Source of the DNA: Plutella xylostella
Taxonomy: Eukaryota > Arthropoda > Insecta > Lepidoptera > Plutellidae
Direction: 5' to 3'
Length of the DNA stretch: 64,000 bases
Assembly (NCBI RefSeq): GCF_932276165.1
Contig: NC_064000.1
Location: 4,278,001 to 4,342,000, forward strand
The translations under genes and the position numbers were made by a program. Under the pieces are notes generated by a model. The model was not told where the DNA came from. It searched no databases and saw only the letters and a program-made list of their open reading frames with translations. Position 1 is the first letter of the stretch; the number at the start of each line of letters is the position of its first letter. Positions 52,701 to 54,830 of this stretch are shown piece by piece.

Positions 52701-54409
52701 TGCTCACTCTTCCTCTCTCGCTCTTACCTTCTTCTTTGCTTAGCGGCCATTAACGCATATAGTGTTTTGTTTAAATAAATAGTAATTAATTGATTTACTG
52801 GTTTTACTTAAGACACGACAAGTGTCAATGTCATACACAACCTTGGTCTAGCCAACATACATCTAGTGTGGTACGGCCAGCTCCATAAGTCGCTATACAC
52901 TTCTGTACCTTGTCACTCTGAAATCGCCTATCAATCACAGACCTTCACGCTCAACAAGGTGAGATAATAATAATATGTGGGGACATCTCACACACGGCCA
53001 TCCGACCCCAAACTAGGCAGAGCCTGTAATGTGGGTATCGGACAGCTAATATATCTACACAAATAGATAGATACATATTAAATATTAAATGTGAATAATT
53101 TAAATTTCCAGGTTCCCCACGGCAGTCCACTCGATGGATCCATCAATCTCAACATCAAGGCCAGAGTCAGGTATGTCTAAGTTTTCATCTAACATTATAA
53201 CCAACAAAGCACTTTGTTCCTCATCTTAACATTAACAAAAAAAAAAACACTTAACACAAGCCATAGAAATAGACTTTAAAATGAGAAACCTTTAAATAGC
53301 AACAACCAATGATTTCAAAACGAAGGATACGCCCGTCAGAACGTTATATCAAAATAAAATGGCACCCCCGCGCTGGCCCTAATTTATACAAATTATGACA
53401 GATTTATAAGATTTTAGGGCCAACGCGAGGGCGTCATTTTATAGAGCGGTTGGGCCTGTCCTTACGCTCGCTAATCGCTAATCGCTAATATATAAGTCAA
53501 TGGCAACAACAGTTTTCTACCGGAAAAGCCTCCTCACTCAGCATCTGCTTATACCATAGGGTGCCGGCGCCTGAGCCGCACGCGGCGTTCCTGACGGCGT
53601 TCGACGACGTGAGCGGGCTGGGCGCGTGGCACCGCCGCTGGTTCCTGCTGCAGCCGCCCCGGCTCAGCTACTGGAAGTACCCCGATGATGTGCAGAAGAA
53701 GGTGGGTACCGACTGTTTTTCACTCTTGGTTGTAAAGTTTGTATAACTCGGGTCACAGGTCAAGAGATAAGAGAGCATTTAGGGCGCCTTAATACTATAG
53801 AAGCCAGAGCAGTAGCTCAGGACAGAATGGAGAGGCGCACTCTTGTAAAAACCCTCTGTTGGACAGGAGGAACTAATGCCTGCATAGCGACTGAGCGTCT
53901 AAGTGAACTAATGGCGTCGCTCGGTTTTACACATTCCGTCCCCCACCTCAAAACATTCTGGCCGTAAAATTCCGCATCAAATCACTACCGGCTGCCTCTC
54001 TGTTCTCTGCCGGATAACCTAATTTCTGATAATGATTATCATCATTCATCTTTATATCAACTGGTCATAACTCATCATAATAATGTAAAATATGGTTTTT
54101 AACATCGTCTTTCCTCACCCACAGATGCCGATCGGCGACATCGACCTAACCACGGTCATATCTGACAAGGTATCGCGGGCTCCCCGCGACCTGTGCGCGC
54201 GGCCTAACACCCTGCTTCTAGAGTCTTCTGTACCGCCCGGCCTGATCGTCCCGGACAGCGGGTCTCTGGTCTACTTCCGACGACCAGACGGGTCCATAGT
54301 CAGGAGACACCTGCTGGCTGCCGACACGCCTAAGGATAGGGACATCTGGCTGGAGACCTTGAATAGAGCGCTGGAGTATGTGAGGTGCAGTATGACTGAT
54401 GATGATTGA
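1558..54409 (+). CDS. scra: anillin, 19 exons, N-terminus outside window
   Basis: Anillin is the scaffold that ties actin, myosin II, septins, RhoA and the membrane together in the cytokinetic ring. The joined exons are 1558-1748, 4057-4179, 5063-5146, 15870-16362, 27008-27291, 30058-30277, 30901-31084, 39543-39624, 40206-40352, 43153-43308, 43618-43765, 44164-44254, 49402-49548, 50196-50341, 51449-51535, 52003-52170, 53112-53170, 53560-53701 and 54125-54409. All junctions are AG/GT with compatible phases, giving about 1,078 codons. Landmarks: INNWEDD near residue 60; SVLSRAAMF and LRERKALFEKNKG (actin-binding region); FKQEREKEMEML; the anillin homology domain from ISKQQTVISQASQALN through the C2-like segment; and a PH domain starting FDDVSGLGAWHRRW. 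Human anillin has the same order. A first exon or exons must lie before base 1. Oddities are a one-base frameshift in the 43618 exon and tandemly copied exon ends at several donors. Family assignment is firm; exact donor choice at the repeated sites is not. Confidence 0.93.
1834..2396 (+). repeat. four partial tandem copies of the exon a 3' end with donor
   Basis: Copies of the exon end plus 5' splice site lie at 1834-1861, 1931-2008, 2090-2116 and 2319-2396, followed by GTGAGT, GTGAGT, GTGAGT and GTAAGT. The two longer ones keep the frame for FGRLAALADQINNWEDD. The short ones begin at TGGGAGGA, fused to a piece of retrotransposon tail (GCATCCAATCTTACC). None has an obvious acceptor. Reading past the first donor meets TAA within five codons, so the copies are probably intronic. 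Confidence 0.85.
2921..3031 (+). other. possible orphan 37-codon reading frame ending at a donor-like site
   Basis: ATG at 2921 opens a 37-codon frame that ends in CAA|GTATGT at 3031. The peptide contains KNELQFISVNIVGEV and is not recognised. It sits in an anillin intron and could be the first exon of a buried transposon, or chance. Confidence 0.2.
3127..3420 (+). mobile_element. 3' end of a common lepidopteran retroelement, tail duplicated
   Basis: It begins ACTAGCTGTGCCCGCGAA and runs through GGCGTGAAAGAGTAACA to TTCGCATTTATAATATTA, a very common interspersed repeat of lepidopteran genomes. The last 95 bases are repeated in tandem from 3325 to 3418. Confidence 0.7.
3505..3690. mobile_element. 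MITE, GTCAGC-ends family (degraded copy)
   Basis: Related to the cleaner palindrome at 18274-18379. It has GATCAGCATCA at the left, GAAGCTGACTGTACC at the right, and a shared interior containing CGGTCAGTGTTTGAATG, also seen at 32910-33080 and 36050-36160. Confidence 0.5.
3705..3860 (-). mobile_element. non-LTR retrotransposon 3' fragment
   Basis: On the minus strand a degraded reverse-transcriptase C-terminal frame runs into GAGAGGCCTACGTCTAG and a (GATGAT)-type tail. This is the 3' end typical of a lepidopteran LINE. Sister fragments occur at 8660, 23583, 42470, 55803 and 58600. Confidence 0.65.
4057..4179 (+). CDS. scra: anillin exon b
   Basis: The acceptor is CTCCGCAG and the donor GAG|GTTGGT. 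The exon is 41 codons in phase 0 at both ends and contains TLDVSIHSLNDINKVLQ. The donor is weak. An earlier AAG|GTGCTA at 4149 is also in phase, so a ten-codon-shorter version is possible. Confidence 0.8.
5063..5146 (+). CDS. scra: anillin exon c
   Basis: The acceptor is TTGTTACAG and the donor CTG|GTAAGT. It is 28 codons, phase 0 at both ends, and ends with HLLNRKVIAEL. The phase fits the preceding exon and the 15870 exon directly, so no exon is needed in the 10.7 kb between. Confidence 0.8.
5693..5856. mobile_element. MITE with CAGG(G)TGT ends
   Basis: It starts TACAGGTGTAGCAAAATTGG and ends GCAACACCCTGTA, with TA at both flanks. This is a non-coding member of the large TACAGGGTGTTGC family seen at 8270, 32348, 36928, 46022, 48820 and 61188. 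Confidence 0.65.
8270..8380. mobile_element. truncated MITE of the TACAGGGTGTTGC family
   Basis: It shares GAACAACTTTTGTT and the terminal TTTTGCAACACACTGTATA with the 5693 and 61188 elements. The left end is missing. Confidence 0.45.
8660..8860 (+). pseudogene. LINE reverse-transcriptase C-terminal remnant
   Basis: Degraded plus-strand frames give LKWLRAGHICRRSDDR and then a GKHSVGTPSNPLDR-like stretch. They match the terminal region (AGHICRRSDDRW ... GRPPTRW) common in lepidopteran LINE polyproteins. Stops and shifts are present. Confidence 0.55.
11862..11965 (+). mobile_element. retroelement 3' tail (GGTT-TGGAAGA ... GTGCAATAAAG)
   Basis: The sequence CTGGAAGAAAATGCTGTTAG followed by ATGTACAT and TTGTGCAATAAAGAATTT is a typical lepidopteran LINE/SINE 3' end. 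Antisense relatives lie at 12955, 13715, 37365 and 61630. Confidence 0.55.
12379..12915. mobile_element. MITE with about 130-bp terminal inverted repeats
   Basis: The left arm TACAGGGTTATTGGTAAG mirrors the right arm CTTACCAATAACCCTGTA, and TA flanks both ends. The arms extend about 130 bases through CCAGTCGATTGAACCCAATA. Open frames here are by-products of the palindrome. The element resembles a non-autonomous Tc1/mariner-type transposon. Confidence 0.8.
12955..13040 (-). mobile_element. antisense LINE/SINE 3' tail fragment
   Basis: GGGCTTATCGCTAAAAGCG next to a T-rich ACTTTATTACTGTACAT stretch is the reverse complement of the AATAAAGT-ending tail. Confidence 0.5.
13470..13570 (+). pseudogene. 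LINE coding remnant
   Basis: One plus frame reads KSRSKYFGAPWDRVMTTSG after a broken RTDDL segment, reminiscent of retroelement polyprotein debris. Too degraded to classify. Confidence 0.3.
13715..13840 (-). mobile_element. antisense LINE/SINE 3' tail
   Basis: ACTTTATTGTACACA, then an A-rich stretch, then GGGCTTATTGCCAAAAAGCA. This is the same tail family as at 37365. Confidence 0.55.
15400..15911 (+). promoter_or_regulatory. GC-rich block with CCAAT boxes; candidate internal anillin promoter
   Basis: GC and CpG content rise sharply compared with the surrounding AT-rich intron. Two CCAATC boxes lie at 15773 and 15815, with no TATA box. An ATG at 15912 (CCCAACATGG) opens the long coding block. 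This could drive a short isoform starting at that ATG. Alternatively the block is simply the flank of the exon that begins at 15870. Confidence 0.4.
15870..16362 (+). CDS. scra: anillin exon d (actin-binding region)
   Basis: The acceptor CCCGACAG|GAG gives phase 0, agreeing with the exon ending at 5146. The donor is AAAG|GTACGT and leaves one base. About 164 codons are lysine- and proline-rich, then SSVLSRAAMFEAGSPRA and MSLRERKALFEKNKGVA, the conserved core before PKAPFG. If the internal promoter is used, translation would start at ATG 15912. The acceptor's pyrimidine tract is weak, so the left edge is less sure than the rest. Confidence 0.82.
18274..18379. mobile_element. short palindromic MITE (GTCAGCTGCATAAG ends)
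   Basis: ACAGTCAGCTGCATAAGTAG at the left mirrors CTACTTATGCAGCTGACCGT at the right across about 60 bases. Relatives lie at 3505, 32910, 36050 and 52870. Confidence 0.75.
19515..19615 (-). mobile_element. tRNA-derived SINE head
   Basis: On the minus strand TGGCGTAACGG (A box) and GGGTTTGAATCC (B box) are tRNA-spaced. The acceptor arm is not maintained and an AT-rich SINE body follows. Confidence 0.5.
21567..21895 (-). pseudogene. cysteine-rich last exon of a gene inside the CACTG element
   Basis: The acceptor TTACATTAG precedes a phase-0 frame starting ERYIPDMTYASK and ending at a stop at 21567. It has about 108 codons. It has clustered cysteines: CFGC, a lone C, then CKNCLEC and CELC, which suggests metal binding. 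It fits downstream of the segment at 22040-22216. Function unknown; a transposon-encoded protein is the simplest reading. Confidence 0.4.
22040..22216 (-). pseudogene. middle exon of the gene inside the CACTG element
   Basis: On the minus strand, ATATTTCAG is followed by an open frame with SEETSNIACLLF and FKSRDHGQYYSSCQKLL, ending at a donor-like AACAA|GTAAGC. About 57 codons without a stop have protein-like composition. No domain is recognised. Confidence 0.4.
22470..22790 (-). pseudogene. 5' coding segment of the gene inside the CACTG element, frameshifted
   Basis: Two overlapping minus-strand frames look like one protein broken by a +1 shift near 22610. The first contains EVFTSISKLSFTRRTNKKDE and ends HNYA-stop; the next contains LRPWTAVEQRCEETTETR and NEYAALKNRKD. 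It ends at CTG|GTGAGT. The last phase does not match the next exon cleanly, which supports decay. Confidence 0.35.
23583..23690 (+). mobile_element. LINE 3' fragment
   Basis: A broken frame reads GWRRKA-stop-DRGLCRSVAEAYVQYW, followed by TGATGATAATTATAATAAA. This is the usual C-terminus and tail of a lepidopteran LINE. Confidence 0.55.
27008..27291 (+). CDS. scra: anillin exon e
   Basis: The acceptor is TTATTTCAG and the donor AAG|GTGAGC. It takes two bases from a split Ala codon and leaves in phase 0. It contains KGKLAALFNKEQTISET, then ANKFKQEREKEMEMLQNRF, matching vertebrate LAQQLKQERQKEL. A 39-bp unit is duplicated in frame at 27061 and 27100, giving SSRTNSKEN and SSRTNSKES. Confidence 0.9.
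27292..30057. other. anillin intron without recognised features
   Basis: AT-rich. Short frames at 27716 and 28911 are treated as chance. I see no repeat that I can name with confidence. Confidence 0.5.
30058..30277 (+). CDS. scra: anillin exon f (acidic linker)
   Basis: The acceptor is ATCTTGCAG and the donor CGAA|GTGAGT. It starts in phase 0 and leaves one base. The first 25 residues are acidic (DPDSDEDPSEHDPSED), followed by PEIIANIPKVTLDKSQSVS. GC-rich codon use contrasts with the intron. Confidence 0.88.
30318..30395 (+). mobile_element. tRNA-like SINE fragment
   Basis: GTTTGGCGATGGTGAAT and GGGTTCGAATCC have tRNA box spacing, but the arms do not pair well. A fragment just downstream of a donor. 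Confidence 0.35.
30901..31084 (+). CDS. scra: anillin exon g
   Basis: The acceptor is TTGCATTTCAG and the donor TCAAG|GTGTGG. It begins with GT of a split Ser codon and leaves AG. It encodes SPVVLSVLEDVKRIKVNN and a Ser/Thr/Glu-rich end. Without splicing the frame runs only 16 more codons to a stop at 31131, so an early-terminating transcript is conceivable. Confidence 0.86.
32348..32613. mobile_element. palindromic MITE, TACAGGGTGTTGC family, intact
   Basis: TACAGGGTGTTGCAAAATTG mirrors TTTTTGCAACAGTCTGTA. The arms of about 110 bp are separated by a short T-rich loop. Internal pieces GTATACTAAGCCGAAAC and GAAACTGAAATCAGAATTT occur at both ends in inverse orientation. Confidence 0.85.
32910..33080. 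mobile_element. MITE, GTCAGC-ends family
   Basis: ACGGTCAGCATCATAGCAGC at the left and GCTTATGAAGCTGACT at the right. The interior CCGTCAATGTTTGAATG is shared with 3505 and 36050. Confidence 0.65.
33520..33763. mobile_element. MITE with long internal hairpin
   Basis: CCAGTTTCTATAACTC at 33562 to CAAAATCG is mirrored after a short loop by CGATTTTGACAGATTG-type sequence up to GTTATAGAAACTGG near 33695. The ends (ACGGTGTTGCAAATG, TTTTGCTACATCCTGT) place it near the TACAGGGTGTTGC family. Confidence 0.7.
33947..34328 (-). mobile_element. full-length tRNA-derived SINE with target-site duplication
   Basis: The 12-bp direct repeat ATATGAAAGATA lies at 33935-33946 and 34329-34340. The tRNA-like head on the minus strand contains TGGTCTAGTGG (A box) and GGTTCGATTCC (B box) with a CAT triplet in the anticodon position. 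A body of about 300 bp follows. The copy at 44284/48609 is the same element. Confidence 0.85.
35893..36046 (-). pseudogene. 3' end of a LINE encoding a C2H2 zinc finger
   Basis: The minus strand encodes LYCAQCDRVFKTKFGLASH followed by IRAHNRV and a stop: a C2H2 finger (C-x2-C-x12-H-x3-H). Then come TCGGATACGACGAAGAGG and an (ATC)n tail. A terminal finger and such a tail are typical of a lepidopteran LINE. The 5' part is missing. Confidence 0.65.
36050..36160. mobile_element. MITE remnant, GTCAGC-ends family
   Basis: The interior CCTTGTCAATATC ... CGTCAATGTGTGAATGAA ... GTTTGTCAAGGTACAGAAAG matches the other members. The ends are eroded. Confidence 0.45.
36241..36380. mobile_element. palindromic MITE, 3-bp target duplication
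   Basis: The arm GTCAGATAAGTGTTATCTGA is mirrored by TCAGATAACACTTATCAGAC. CAA is present on both flanks. About 140 bp, non-coding. Confidence 0.75.
36928..37045. mobile_element. short internal-deletion copy of the TACAGGGTGTTGC MITE
   Basis: TACAGGCTGTTGCAAAAAAG ... GTATACCTACCCTTTTTGC. Only the outer arms remain. Confidence 0.7.
37365..37500 (-). mobile_element. antisense LINE/SINE 3' tail
   Basis: ATACACTTTATTGCACAC, an A-rich stretch and GGCGGCCTTATTACTAAAAG. It interrupts an older repeat whose CGAGAT/ATCTCG-rich parts flank it. Confidence 0.55.
37731..38376. mobile_element. 646-bp element with about 85-bp terminal inverted repeats
   Basis: ATATGTCGCAGGCATCTGG at the left is mirrored by CCAGATGCCTGCGACATAT at the right, and the match continues through CTAGCCCGTTCATTGGATG. 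On the minus strand it contains a start codon and donor site (38101 to 38014), suggesting it derives from a longer autonomous element. Confidence 0.8.
38014..38101 (-). pseudogene. possible first exon of a transposon gene within the 37731 element
   Basis: The ATG at 38101 opens a 29-codon frame (MDLPIITPPADSFKEKN, then VLKLDNYEQQYQ) ending in CAAG|GTACGT. Composition is protein-like. No downstream exon exists within the element, so this is probably the 5' relic of the parental transposase gene. Confidence 0.4.
38640..38757. mobile_element. near-perfect palindromic MITE, TTA target duplication
   Basis: GGGTGGGTTGCACCATTTAA pairs with TTAAATGGTGCAACCCACCC. The TTA duplication at 38637-38639 and 38758-38760 and the GGG...CCC ends are typical of PIF/Harbinger-type MITEs. 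Confidence 0.85.
39543..39624 (+). CDS. scra: anillin exon h
   Basis: The acceptor is ATGTATTTCAG and the donor AAC|GTAAGT. One base completes Ser; it leaves in phase 0. 27 codons, ending NWAETSFGREVMN. Confidence 0.83.
40130..40205. other. SINE scrap abutting the exon i acceptor
   Basis: GCAGATTTCCTCACGATGTT matches part of the SINE at 42218, and CATCCCATCCC gives the pyrimidine-rich run before CCGGCAG. The splice acceptor of the next exon may have been built partly from repeat sequence. Confidence 0.4.
40206..40352 (+). CDS. scra: anillin exon i, ends in the first unit of a 30-bp array
   Basis: The acceptor is CCCGGCAG and phase 0 holds at both ends. The 49 codons read KKNNTSYKKAVRSDSETSAS, then an acidic helix MNSELDELLDDALDRS and TPPKLNK up to AAG|GTACGA at 40352. 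The same exon end recurs every 30 bases to 41013. If a later donor is used, 10 residues (TPPKLNKVRA) are added per unit without changing phase. The shortest form is given here; the true donor is undetermined. Confidence 0.82.
40331..41013 (+). repeat. 30-bp minisatellite, 23 units, each holding an exon end and donor
   Basis: The unit is CACGCCGCCCAAACTGAACA followed by AGGTACGAGC. Units 1-21 keep a GT donor (GTACGA, with GTAGGA in unit 19 and GTATGA in unit 21). Unit 22 has lost it (GAACGA) and unit 23 has GTTACA. Units 4, 11 and 13 carry AAGATG in place of AAACTG. The frame from exon i is open until TGA at 40956, just after the 21st donor. Confidence 0.95.
40952..41743. repeat. 128-bp inverted repeat (40952-41079 / 41616-41743)
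   Basis: By eye the two arms are identical over 128 bases. They contain the last two 30-bp units and a piece of SINE (ATCTCACACACGGCC). They are separated by 536 bases of (TA)n and (TTATTC)n sequence that is itself palindromic. A small 17-bp stem, ACGGCCATCGGACTGCC, sits at the inner edge of the left arm. Confidence 0.9.
41096..41580. repeat. (TA)n and (TTATTC)n microsatellites
   Basis: Several TA runs and mirrored TTATTC / GAATAA tracts occur at 41125-41165 and 41279-41315, with more TA at 41520-41580. This gives strong hairpin potential. Confidence 0.9.
41930..42180. mobile_element. MITE-like inverted repeat
   Basis: AGGCAGTTTAGACCTTGGGG, then ATATGCACAAAGGTTCCA, is mirrored at 42139-42180 by TGGAACCTTTGTGCATATCC and CCAAGGTATAAACTGCC. 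Confidence 0.65.
42185..42400 (-). mobile_element. tRNA-type SINE, antisense
   Basis: CCACTGCGGGTTGGTGGGTT and CAGGTTTCCCCACGATGTTT are followed by an antisense B-box-like GCGCCGGGATTCCAACCC. Related scraps occur at 40150 and 43385. Confidence 0.55.
42470..42555 (-). mobile_element. LINE 3' tail, antisense
   Basis: (CATCAT)n, then CAGTCCACTGCTGGACGTAG and GCCTCTCCCAAAGC: the standard tail in reverse orientation. Confidence 0.7.
42889..42952 (+). repeat. decayed copy of exon i interior
   Basis: TTTGGACAGCGTGACATCAG, then CCAGCAACATGAAAGAG, and ACGAAGCACTGGA line up with GGACAGCGAGACCTCGGCCA and following bases of exon i (40249 onward), with substitutions and small indels. It lies 2.5 kb downstream in the same intron. 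Confidence 0.6.
43153..43308 (+). CDS. scra: anillin exon j
   Basis: The acceptor is CTGTCCACAG and the donor ACT|GTGAGT; phase 0 at both ends, 52 codons. It contains SSKSFTYEDGTPQRQFKSPL and LGELVHSVSFYRRMQNT, a conserved lead-in to the anillin homology domain. Confidence 0.9.
43618..43765 (+). CDS. scra: anillin exon k, with one-base frameshift in C8 run
   Basis: The acceptor is ATCTTCCAG and the donor CAG|GTACTG. From the acceptor, phase 0 gives SAPSTPMRTVRRDSPSP. The conserved end TTVRRRIQDLHAEISKQQTV is in another frame. The switch needs one base fewer and falls at the C8 tract 43664-43671. The exon is 148 bases, where 147 would fit both neighbours. The likeliest explanation is a sequencing or assembly indel in the homopolymer. 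A real allele or a pseudogene is less likely, because all other exons are intact. Confidence 0.85.
44164..44254 (+). CDS. scra: anillin exon l (anillin homology domain, Rho-binding coil)
   Basis: The acceptor is TTGTTTCCAG and the donor GCCA|GTGAGT; it leaves one base. It encodes ASQALNLCASTVEFSGS and AEGERLLLLA, matching ASQALNCC...EAERLLLIAT of human anillin. Confidence 0.9.
44475..48608. mobile_element. 4.1-kb foldback element with about 1-kb inverted arms
   Basis: The left arm (44475-45487) and right arm (47603-48608) are inverted copies. The tips are CACGTCCCTCGAGCTATAAT and the complement of ATTATAGCTGGAGGCACGT. Inside the arms, AATAGTCGTGAAATAGTCG and CTATAATCCTCCA recur many times in both orientations. 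The 2.1-kb centre is AT-rich and non-coding, has a 65-bp direct repeat (45547 and 45908), and received a nested MITE (46022). No transposase is visible, so it is non-autonomous. Confidence 0.8.
46022..46179. mobile_element. half copy of the TACAGGGTGTTGC MITE
   Basis: It begins inside the element at CCATAGTAAAAAGTCACGTG and runs to TTTTTGCAACACCTTGTATA. Nested in the foldback centre. Confidence 0.7.
48820..49003. mobile_element. TACAGGGTGTTGC MITE
   Basis: TACAGGGTGTTGCAAAATTG to TTTTTGCAACACCCTGTA, flanked by TA on both sides. Confidence 0.85.
49402..49548 (+). CDS. scra: anillin exon m (coil / start of C2-like region)
   Basis: The acceptor is GTATTCCGCAG and the donor GCAG|GTCAGT. It completes Thr, then ACLHEVQRLQVEG, MASIHMHGLHVPLRRDYTR. 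It leaves one base of an Asp codon. It corresponds to the ELNKLKNEG ... IRLPLKADF segment of human anillin. The acceptor has a poor pyrimidine tract preceded by A10. Confidence 0.88.
49575..49811 (+). repeat. two tandem copies of exon m end with donor and (GT)n
   Basis: Copy 1 (49575-49692) keeps 118 bases ending CAACGCAG|GTCAGT. Its donor is exactly 144 bases after the first, so it is in phase. Copy 2 (49726-49811) has lost the middle and is out of phase. Each is separated by a (GT)n run that directly follows the donor. The frame from exon m stays open through the first copy, reading CVCVCVC across the microsatellite. Confidence 0.88.
50196..50341 (+). CDS. scra: anillin exon n (C2-like region)
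   Basis: The acceptor CCCCCACTAG|AT completes Asp; the donor is AAG|GTGACC. It encodes AVCLLKCRDRVLASSMQL and LHFPDEIRMDGLASDFK, the C2-like part of the anillin homology domain. Very GC-rich. The acceptor overlaps a perfect CCACTAGATGGCGC motif. Confidence 0.9.
50367..51261 (+). repeat. array of decayed exon n copies with CACTAGATGGCG motifs
   Basis: CACTAGATGGCG-like motifs start at 50367, 50431, 50537, 50635, 50711, 50881, 50936, 51013, 51068, 51176 and 51250. Several run into GATACGCATATGGACG-type sequence and GCGACTTTAAG|GTGAC, that is, the start and end of exon n with the middle deleted. The array therefore derives from repeated, internally deleted duplications of the exon with its splice sites. 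Confidence 0.8.
50717..50855 (+). pseudogene. near-complete second copy of anillin exon n
   Basis: It has its own acceptor (CCACTAG) and donor (AAG|GTGACG). It is nearly identical to 50219-50341, but the first 23 bases are replaced by 16. Its length of 139 against 146 makes it out of frame if used instead of exon n. Confidence 0.85.
51449..51535 (+). CDS. scra: anillin exon o
   Basis: The acceptor is TTTCGATTTCAG and the donor AAG|GTAACC; phase 0, 29 codons. VTIEVYLLQASKEM matches human INIEVYSLVQKKD. Confidence 0.9.
51702..51944 (-). mobile_element. 243-bp tRNA-derived SINE with target duplication
   Basis: An 11-bp TAAAAAAAATA repeat flanks it (51691-51701, 51945-51955). The minus-strand head has TGGCGCAGTGG and GGTTCGATTCC. 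The tail ends in GGCCGTGTGTGAGATGTCCC. Partial relatives lie at 41041, 43815, 52975, 57662 and 61728. Confidence 0.85.
52003..52170 (+). CDS. scra: anillin exon p
   Basis: The acceptor is TTCCACCCACAG and the donor AAG|GTAAGA; phase 0, 56 codons. LLTPKSKVSELKTPKV, then HGYCIFALQQASRQTFTLNK, equivalent to the GSYTLSLSSVGNTKFVLDK strand pair of human anillin. Confidence 0.92.
52211..52310. mobile_element. short palindromic MITE
   Basis: GGGGCGCATTTAAGACGT is mirrored by ACGTCTTAAATGCGCCCC, with a GATAA/TTATC inner stem. Confidence 0.75.
52509..52640 (+). repeat. partial copy of exon p with donor
   Basis: The last 100 bases match exon p almost exactly and end AAG|GTTAGG. The first part is scrambled and four bases shorter, which breaks the frame, and there is no good acceptor. 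Confidence 0.85.
52941..52958 (+). other. 18-nt exon-like copy of the exon p tail
   Basis: TCAATCACAG|ACC...AAG|GTGAGA brackets an 18-base phase-0 segment encoding TFTLNK. It would be a legal in-frame microexon, although it is only the very end of exon p copied again. Confidence 0.4.
52975..53075 (-). mobile_element. truncated tRNA-derived SINE tail
   Basis: ATCTCACACACGGCCATCCG through CTAGGCAGAGCCTG, the same family as 51702. The tRNA head is missing. Confidence 0.7.
53112..53170 (+). CDS. scra: anillin exon q
   Basis: The acceptor is AATTTCCAG and the donor TCAG|GTATGT. 19 codons plus AG. VPHGSPLDGSINLNIKARV matches human VPFLSSLEGHIYLKIKCQV. Confidence 0.92.
53350..53445. mobile_element. 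palindromic MITE
   Basis: AAAATGGCACCCCCGCGCTG opposite the complement of CCAACGCGAGGGCGTCATTT, about 95 bp. Confidence 0.6.
53560..53701 (+). CDS. scra: anillin exon r (PH domain start)
   Basis: The acceptor is TTATACCATAG and the donor AAG|GTGGGT. It completes Arg. FLTAFDDVSGLGAWHRRWFL is the hallmark of the anillin PH domain, which binds phosphoinositides and septins. LSYWKYPDDVQKK follows. Confidence 0.95.
53702..54124. other. anillin intron with degraded coding-like sequence
   Basis: 53760-53945 can be read as AVAQDRMERRTLVKTLCW in one frame, which looks like retroelement debris. The rest is unremarkable. Confidence 0.35.
54125..54409 (+). CDS. scra: anillin last exon s (PH domain end, stop)
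   Basis: The acceptor is CTCACCCACAG, with phase 0 to TGA at 54407. PIGDIDLTTVIS, LCARPNTLLLES and DRDIWLETLNRALEYVR complete the PH fold, matching IGRINLANC, FCARRNTFEL and RDLWMQKLNQVL of human anillin. The tail MTDDD ends sooner than the vertebrate C-terminus. Confidence 0.95.
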   Translation: MPIGDIDLTTVISDKVSRAPRDLCARPNTLLLESSVPPGLIVPDSGSLVYFRRPDGSIVRRHLLAADTPKDRDIWLETLNRALEYVRCSMTDDD

Positions 54410-54830
54410 GGTGGGAGTGGAGCTTTTTGACTAGCGGTAGATAGTATTGGTATAGTTAGTTTCGTTTGTAGGTTTGCTTTAAATATACAAATATATATTT
54501 TATTTTATCATACTGACTTATATTACATGTATGTGTAATGATTACTTTTAGGTTTCTATAGAATTTAACACATAATATAGCTTTTGTATTTTACTAACAT
54601 TTTAACCATGATAGAATGTGTAGTACTATAAAGTACAATATGATGAAACTTGGACAATATCACTAGAAAGTGTGTGACGCAATAAATGCTATAAATATTT
54701 TCATTCGTATTGTATAAAACTTCACTTTACTTGGCCAGATAAGTGATATATCAATGTATTATTATTTAACTTTTATGTTTATTCTGTATCCGACTTTGTG
54801 ACCTTTGTAATAAAGACTGAAATACGTCGC
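54410..54830 (+). other. anillin 3' UTR with two poly(A) signals
   Basis: AATAAA occurs at 54681-54686 and 54809-54814; the second is followed within 30 bases by a GT-rich stretch. Transcript ends near 54700 and 54835 are inferred. Confidence 0.6.
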
